Below, in pieces: positions 58,635-64,000 of a DNA stretch of 64,000 nucleotides. The translations under genes were made by a program, and so were the position numbers. This DNA comes from Geminicoccaceae bacterium (GTDB taxonomy: Bacteria; Pseudomonadota; Alphaproteobacteria; Geminicoccales; Geminicoccaceae), in the NCBI GenBank assembly GCA_028285265.1, contig JANQPX010000015.1:1-64000 (forward strand). Direction: 5' to 3'. The stretch's first letter is position 1. Every line of letters starts with the position of its first letter. Under the pieces are notes generated by a model. That model was not told where the DNA came from. It searched no databases and was given only the letters and a program-made list of their open reading frames with translations.

Positions 58635-59558
58635 ATGACCTACCGAATCCCGCCGCTCAATGCGCTCCGCGCTTTCGAAGCGGCTGCCCGTCACCTTAGC
58701 TTCAAGCAGGCGGCTGCCGAACTCAACGTGACGCCGGGCGCCGTCAGTCAGCAGGTGAAAGGGTTGGAGGAGACGTTGGGCGTTCGTCTCTTCGACCGCA
58801 TTCACAATGGACTGATGCTAACAAGCGAAGGGCAAGCCTATCTGACACCGATTCGCTCCGCCTTCACCAACATCTCAGCAGCGACCGAGATGGTTGCACC
58901 CAAGAGCAGTGGCGCGGCTTTGACCATTGGCGCCGAGGCAAACTTTGCCATCAAATGGCTTGTGCCGAAGATGTCAGCCTTTCAGCGAGCCCACCCCGAT
59001 GTTCGGGTCAGGATCGGTGAAGCGACGTCGGCCGAAGCCGTTGCTCGAGGGGAGGTCGATATAGCGATCCTAAAAGGCGTGTCAGCTTATGGCGGCCTTC
59101 GCTGTGATCTGATTTTTCAGGAGATGATGTTCCCTGTCGCTGCACCGGTACTCTTGGGCGATGATCGGATTGATCTCGCTAGTGTGGCCGTTCTGGTTAC
59201 TAACGATCAGGCGACCTGGACAACGTGGCTCGAACACGCTGGCGCACCAAGCCTTGCCGACCTCGAGCGCATTGATCTCGCAAGCCGAGACCTCGCCATT
59301 CATACCGCCATGGCGGGTCGTGGCCTTTGCATGGGATCGAGCCTGGAAGAGGCAGCCGCACTCAGCGAAGGTCGGCTGACCCGACCGTTTAGGGAGGCAG
59401 TTGGCTGCGGCAGTAGCTATTATGCGGTGTACCCGCCAGGTCGCGCAGACTGTGCATCTGAGCATACCTTCCTGACCTGGTTTTCCAGTCTGATGGATGA
59501 GGATGGGTCGCCCTCCGTCAACCTTGATCCGAACCATCAAACAGCAGCGGAAGCGTGA
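58635..59558 (+). CDS. LysR-family regulator (GcvA-like)
   Basis: This 307-residue regulator starts YRIPPLNALRAFEAAARHLS, then FKQAAAELNVTPGAVSQQVK, the typical GcvA-type helix-turn-helix, followed by a substrate-binding domain. AAGGAG lies upstream. It converges with the second LysR gene at 59576. Confidence 0.88.
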   Translation: MTYRIPPLNALRAFEAAARHLSFKQAAAELNVTPGAVSQQVKGLEETLGVRLFDRIHNGLMLTSEGQAYLTPIRSAFTNISAATEMVAPKSSGAALTIGAEANFAIKWLVPKMSAFQRAHPDVRVRIGEATSAEAVARGEVDIAILKGVSAYGGLRCDLIFQEMMFPVAAPVLLGDDRIDLASVAVLVTNDQATWTTWLEHAGAPSLADLERIDLASRDLAIHTAMAGRGLCMGSSLEEAAALSEGRLTRPFREAVGCGSSYYAVYPPGRADCASEHTFLTWFSSLMDEDGSPSVNLDPNHQTAAEA

Positions 59559-59575
59559 GCTGGACTTGAAAACCA

Positions 59576-60481
59576 CTAGCTTTCGGAAAACCAGCTCACG
59601 AGCGCGTCAGCTACTTTGGAAACGGCACCGCCAGAAGGATCGTCGGATCTGATCTTACAACCCCATTTAATGTTGATACCGCCCGGCGCGAGCGGTTTGG
59701 CGAGGATGCGTCCGAGTTTGACATGCGGCTCCATCGCCCAGGATGCGAGAATGCTCGTGCCCTGATCGGCGGCGACGAGTTCGACAATGGCTTCTGGGAT
59801 TTCCAGAGTCGCCGACCAGCGGGGATAGCGGCCTTCAGCGCGAAAAAGCCGCGCAAACTCGCGGTCGGGTTCGGGAACCTTGGTATAGGTGATGAAATTC
59901 TGTCCCTCGATATCCCGTGCGTGAATGCGGTCAAGCTGGCCCAGCGGATGGCTCGGCGCGCAGATGAAGACCAGCGGGTCATCGAAGAGGGGAAAGTATC
60001 GGGTATTGGGAGGTGCTTCCTCACCAGACACGATGACCACGTCGACATGGCGATTGAGCAACGCACTGTTCGTGTCCTGGCCGGCACCCGACATGACCTG
60101 AATATCGATGCGCTCGGCTTGACGTCGGAACATATCGAGGAAGGCCGGAAACCAGTGATAGCAGCTATAAGCTTCGATCGCGAGGCGGACCACGTGGTCG
60201 ACACCCGCGTTCATGCGGCGAACGTCGTCCTCGACCAAAACGAGTTCATGCAGCATCCGCTCGCTGACACTGGCGAGATATTCGGCGGCAGCCGTCATGC
60301 GAAGCCGTTTGTGCAGCCGCTCGAACAGTGGCACGCCTAGACGCCGCTCGGCTTCCTTGATCCGATGCGACAGAGCCGACGGCGTTAGCCCAAGCTCATC
60401 CGATGCATCCACCACCCTCCCGGTACGGCCGATGGCGCGGATCATCTGCAGATGTCTGATATCGAGGATGGGATTGCGCAT
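59576..60481 (-). CDS. LysR-family regulator (MetR-like)
   Basis: This 301-residue LysR regulator begins LDIRHLQMIRAIGRTGRVVD, then LGLTPSALSHRIKEAERRLG. The sensor domain includes VMSGAGQDTNSALLNRHVDV. It is divergent from the aminotransferase at 60584 (102 bases), so it may control that gene. Confidence 0.87.
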   Translation of the reverse strand: MRNPILDIRHLQMIRAIGRTGRVVDASDELGLTPSALSHRIKEAERRLGVPLFERLHKRLRMTAAAEYLASVSERMLHELVLVEDDVRRMNAGVDHVVRLAIEAYSCYHWFPAFLDMFRRQAERIDIQVMSGAGQDTNSALLNRHVDVVIVSGEEAPPNTRYFPLFDDPLVFICAPSHPLGQLDRIHARDIEGQNFITYTKVPEPDREFARLFRAEGRYPRWSATLEIPEAIVELVAADQGTSILASWAMEPHVKLGRILAKPLAPGGINIKWGCKIRSDDPSGGAVSKVADALVSWFSES

Positions 60482-60583
60482 GGTCTGCCTGAAAAAGATT
60501 CAACAAAGTCGACGATAAACGAGATTGTATTTCAGCACAGCCGGACGGAGGCTCACTAGAGAAAAAGGGCGACAGGAGGTGAG

Positions 60584-61972
60584 ATGACAGCAGCACCGGC
60601 AATCGAGGCGACACGGCAACAAGACCGGCAGCACCACGTCCATGGCCAGACTAATCTACGCACCCATGGCGACCATGGCCCTGCGGCGATGGTGGTCAAA
60701 GGCAGCGGCGTGCGCATCACGACCGATGACGGCCGGAGCCTGATCGACGGCTTCTCAGGTCTCGGCTGCGTATCGCTCGGCTATCACAACGATCGTCTGG
60801 CCAACGCTGCCAAACGGCAGATGGACACATTGCCCTACGCACCAACGTTCTACGGGCGCTCCCATCCTAAGATTGCGGCGCTGGCGGCTCGCCTGACTTC
60901 GGTGGCAGCGGCGCCCTTTGAAAAGGTGATGTTCCAGTGCTCCGGCTCCGAAGCTAATGACGCGATGATCAAGTTCATTTGGGCACGCAACATCGTCCGC
61001 GGCGAGCCGAAACGACGGAAGATGATCTCCCGCTGGCGCGGCTATTACGGCAACACGGTAACCGTTGTCGCCCTCTCGGGCCAGCCGCATATGCACGCCA
61101 ATTTCGGCTTGCCGATGGACGATTTTCTAAAGCTGTCGACACCCAATTTCTATTTGCACAGCCTGGAGGGCGAAAGCGAGGAAGCGTTCTCAGCACGGAT
61201 GGCCGCGGAGTTCGAGACGACCATTCTCGATGCAGGCCCAGAGACCATCGCTGCCTTCTTCGCCGAACCGATGCAATCGGGCGGCGGGGCGATCCGCCCA
61301 CCCGAGGGTTACTGGCCAGCGATGCAGGCTGTTATCCGGAAATACGGCATCCATTTCCATGTTGACGAGACCGTCTGCGGCTTTGGGCGGACCGGTCACA
61401 TGTGGGGTGCCGAAGCCTTCGATCTCAACCCGGACAGCGCCACCTGCGCCAAAGCGCTCACCGCCGCCTTCTTCCCGATGTCGGCCATCATGTTCCGCCA
61501 GGATCTCTACGACGACCTGATGAAGACCTCCGACAACGCCGGCGTTCTCGGCCATGGGTTCACCTATGCCGGCCACCCCGTCGGCGCAGCCGTTGCCTTG
61601 GAGGCGCTCGACATCTATGACGAGATCGATCTCGTCGGCTATGTCCGCCGCATGTCCGTGCCTTTTCTTGCGGGCTGTGAAGCGCTGTTGGACCACCCGC
61701 TGGTCGGCGATGTCCGCGGCATCGGTCTTTTCTGCGGCTTGCAACTGGTGCAAGACAAAGCCCGGCGCCAGCTCTGGGACCCTGCCTTGAAGGTCGGACA
61801 GATGGTCCAGGATCGCGCGCATGCTCGCGGCCTCTATCTGCGCTCGATTCCGCCTGATCGCATCAGCTTCACGCCGCCTCTGATCATCGAGGAGGGCGAG
61901 ATCGCTGAGGCGACGGCTATCCTGAAAGCGGCACTGGACGATGTCTGGAACGAGGTGCGCGGTCGGGCGTGA
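60584..61972 (+). CDS. Class III (omega) aminotransferase
   Basis: This 462-residue PLP enzyme has VMFQCSGSEANDAMIKF (phosphate pocket), WRGYYGNTVTV, HVDETVCGFGRTG (PLP-binding aspartate) and the lysine in CAKALTAAFFPMSA. It transfers amino groups from amines or omega-amino acids to a keto acid, often pyruvate. Start at 60584 has GGAGGTGAG. It converges with the dehydrogenase at the right edge. Confidence 0.9.
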   Translation: MTAAPAIEATRQQDRQHHVHGQTNLRTHGDHGPAAMVVKGSGVRITTDDGRSLIDGFSGLGCVSLGYHNDRLANAAKRQMDTLPYAPTFYGRSHPKIAALAARLTSVAAAPFEKVMFQCSGSEANDAMIKFIWARNIVRGEPKRRKMISRWRGYYGNTVTVVALSGQPHMHANFGLPMDDFLKLSTPNFYLHSLEGESEEAFSARMAAEFETTILDAGPETIAAFFAEPMQSGGGAIRPPEGYWPAMQAVIRKYGIHFHVDETVCGFGRTGHMWGAEAFDLNPDSATCAKALTAAFFPMSAIMFRQDLYDDLMKTSDNAGVLGHGFTYAGHPVGAAVALEALDIYDEIDLVGYVRRMSVPFLAGCEALLDHPLVGDVRGIGLFCGLQLVQDKARRQLWDPALKVGQMVQDRAHARGLYLRSIPPDRISFTPPLIIEEGEIAEATAILKAALDDVWNEVRGRA

Positions 61973-62016
61973 GGCTTTGGCCGTCGGCCGCTGGAACCTT
62001 CGTTGTCGAAAAATCC

Positions 62017-64000
62017 TCAAGTCCTAAGGCGCGCGTTCCCAGGATCGTAGACATGGGGATTGTGGCGGCACGCCGCCCGGTCTTCGCCGAGCACGGTGAC
62101 GGAGGCCTGCTCTCCCATGGCGAGGCTGCTGGCTTTGACATAGCCGAGCACGAGTGTCTTGCCAGTGCGAAAGCCACGGCTCGCCGAGGTGACGTAGCCT
62201 ATCCAGGTCCCATCCTTGATGATCGGATCCGAGGCCAAGGGATCGGGCGTCGGTTCCTCGATCTCGAGACCGATCCACTCCCACGCCGAGGCGGCCTGCC
62301 TCTGTTTTTCGACCACCGAACGGCCGATGAAGTCGCCCTTGTTCATGTTGGCGAAACGGCTCAAGCCCGCGTCGAACAGGGTGTATTCTGTGCCAAAGTC
62401 CGCACCCCAGGCATGATATCCCTTCTCGATACGCATGGCATTCAGCGCATAAGAACCGAAATTGCAGGCACCAAACGCCTCGCCCGCCGCCATAATCGCC
62501 TGATAGACGGTGACGAGGTCGGCCGATGCCAGATGCAGCTCCCAGCCGAGCTCGCCGACATAGGAAACGCGCATCGCCGTGACCGCGGCACCGGCGATCT
62601 CGATCTCGCTGGCCGAGAGCCAGGGCGCTGTCTCGGCGCTGAGGTCGGCCTCGGTCAGTAGGGACAGCACGTCCCGAGATTTTGGCCCCATCACCATGAG
62701 GGCGGCATCGTGGTGATAGCCTCGGTTCAGGGTCACACCATCGTCAGGGAGATAGGCAGATAGCCAGTCGAAATCGCGGAGATCGGTAAGCGTCGGCCCG
62801 CAAAGGAGGAACCGATCTTCGGCAAGGCAGGCGATCGTCGCTTCTGACCAGAGGCGACCTTTGGGGGTGAGCATGTAGCCGAGCCGAACGCGGCCAGGCT
62901 TCGGAATGGCGTTGCAGAAAACCTTGGAAAGATAGGCCCTTGCCCCCGGCCCCTCGACGAAGAACTTGGTGAAGCCGCCGTGGTCCATGACGCCGAGCGC
63001 ATCGCGCACCGTCTCACATTCGCGCTTGACCGCCGAATGCCAGGGTTCTTCATAGAAGCTCAAACCGTGTTCGCCTGTATCCTTGATCGTCTCGGTCTCG
63101 AACCAGAAAGCGCGCTCCCACCCAGCGATCTGTCCCATGATCGCCCCCTTGCCGGTCAGCGTCTCATAAAGCGGGGTTTGCTGTACCGGCCGTCCCGATT
63201 GCAATAGGCGGTGTGGAAAGGGGATGGCATATTGCAGATCATAATGCTCGGAGGCGCGGGCCCTGGCATAAGCGGGTGTGACCCACGTTCCAAAGCGGCG
63301 CGGATCCCAGGCGCTGAGGTCCCATTCCGTCTCGCCCTCGGTGATCCATTCGGCCATCGCTTTGCCAATTGCCGCTGAATGGGTGATGCCGATCTGGACA
63401 CCGGTGGCATGATAGAAGTTCGGGGCACCTGCGGCCGGGCCGACTAGAGGGAGAGCGTCTGGCGCATAGGCGATCGGGCCGTTGACGAAGCGCTGGGCTC
63501 CCGCCTCGGCGAGCAGCGGCACATGGGTAATGGTCGCCTCGAATACGTCCAGGATGTCGTCGACGCTATCCGGGAAGAGCTGGTGCGCGAAATCATCGGG
63601 GGGCGGACCGCTCTCCCAGGCGGGGCGGCCGGCATGAGCGTAGGAGCCGAGGAGAAAGGCATTGCGCTCTCGCCGGAGATAAAAGCGGATGTCCGGGTCG
63701 CGCACCAGCGGGAAGAGGTCGGTGTGCTCGTCCAGGGCCGCAATCGGCTCGGTCACCAGATATTGATGCTCCAAAGTTGCGACCGGCGCGTCCAGTCCCG
63801 CCAGCGAGGCTACGCTCCAGCCGTGAAAGCCAGCAGCGTTGATCACAATCTCGGCGGTGACAGTGCCCTTGGCGCTGGCCACGCGCCATTCACCGGTGGG
63901 CAAGCGGTCAATCGCGGTGACCGGCGAGAAGCGCACCACCACGGCGCCGAGCGCACGCGCCCCTTTGGCAAGGGCCTGGGTCAACTGGCTCGGGTCGATG
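62017..64000 (-). CDS. Dimethylglycine/sarcosine dehydrogenase-like protein (cut by window end)
   Basis: The frame stays open through the window edge, so the N-terminal FAD-binding start is missing. Present are the rest of a DAO-type oxidoreductase domain (VINAAGFHGWSVASLAGLDA; YHATGVQIGITHSAAIGKAM) and a C-terminal aminomethyltransferase (GcvT-like) half (ALGVMDHGGFTKFFVEGPGA; YVGELGWELHLA; GSYALNAMRIEKGYHAWGAD). Such two-part proteins demethylate N-methyl amino acids and pass the one-carbon unit to tetrahydrofolate. Confidence 0.88.
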   Translation of the reverse strand, partial: IDPSQLTQALAKGARALGAVVVRFSPVTAIDRLPTGEWRVASAKGTVTAEIVINAAGFHGWSVASLAGLDAPVATLEHQYLVTEPIAALDEHTDLFPLVRDPDIRFYLRRERNAFLLGSYAHAGRPAWESGPPPDDFAHQLFPDSVDDILDVFEATITHVPLLAEAGAQRFVNGPIAYAPDALPLVGPAAGAPNFYHATGVQIGITHSAAIGKAMAEWITEGETEWDLSAWDPRRFGTWVTPAYARARASEHYDLQYAIPFPHRLLQSGRPVQQTPLYETLTGKGAIMGQIAGWERAFWFETETIKDTGEHGLSFYEEPWHSAVKRECETVRDALGVMDHGGFTKFFVEGPGARAYLSKVFCNAIPKPGRVRLGYMLTPKGRLWSEATIACLAEDRFLLCGPTLTDLRDFDWLSAYLPDDGVTLNRGYHHDAALMVMGPKSRDVLSLLTEADLSAETAPWLSASEIEIAGAAVTAMRVSYVGELGWELHLASADLVTVYQAIMAAGEAFGACNFGSYALNAMRIEKGYHAWGADFGTEYTLFDAGLSRFANMNKGDFIGRSVVEKQRQAASAWEWIGLEIEEPTPDPLASDPIIKDGTWIGYVTSASRGFRTGKTLVLGYVKASSLAMGEQASVTVLGEDRAACRHNPHVYDPGNARLRT

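Noticed and set aside
60723..61500. Alternative frames across the aminotransferase gene
   Set aside because: High-GC shadows; the 462-residue frame carries all PLP motifs.

Overview
The window looks like an accessory region of an alphaproteobacterium, most likely Hyphomicrobiales (Rhizobiales). Pointers are the smo-type polyol ABC operon with mtlK, the tagatose kinase/KbaZ pair, the MobC/relaxase module, the IS1182-, IS66- and IS6-like debris, and the oxyR-katG pair. No rRNA, tRNA or CRISPR array was seen. Identifications were made by reading the sequence and recalling family motifs; no search was run.

Positions 1-14.5 kb hold a conflict-type cluster, all on the minus strand: a trypsin-CHAT protease fusion (13710-11800), a 1040-residue TPR protein (to 8669), a trypsin-lipase fusion (to 6485), then IS66 and IS6 wreckage, a 60-codon gene remnant, and a 1502-residue TIR-STAND ATPase-WD40 protein (5538-1030). 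A partial IS1182-like transposase closes the left edge. The proteins combine sensor or scaffold parts (WD40, TPR, STAND) with effector parts (TIR, two trypsin folds, CHAT, lipase), as in bacterial abortive-infection systems.

Positions 14.2-26.4 kb form a second mobile segment, bounded on both sides by decayed C-terminal remnants of large serine recombinases. It carries a two-TM protein, an unknown 476-residue protein with a radical SAM enzyme, a mobilisation module (mobC plus a relaxase with an in-frame TAG), a TIR-FGE-sulfatase-like fusion, and divergently a 1153-residue MmeI-like DNA methyltransferase whose nuclease motif looks degenerate.

Positions 26.4-64 kb are ordinary metabolism. A DUF385-like protein and a trimethylamine-dehydrogenase-like flavoenzyme are followed by a polyol regulon: tagatose-type kinase and KbaZ-like protein (minus), a LacI regulator, and smoE-(Zn-ADH)-smoF-smoG-smoK-smoS-mtlK (plus). 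Together these would import a hexitol, oxidise it to a ketose, phosphorylate it and epimerise it into fructose 6-phosphate. Next come an adenylate cyclase, a HEAT-like protein, a VOC protein, a creatinase-like hydrolase, and a P1 peptidase joined to a potDABC-like polyamine ABC operon. The right end has an AraC regulator, a rhodanese-like secreted protein, a membrane protein, divergent oxyR/katG, a RidA-like protein, two LysR regulators, a class III aminotransferase and a window-truncated dimethylglycine-dehydrogenase-like protein.
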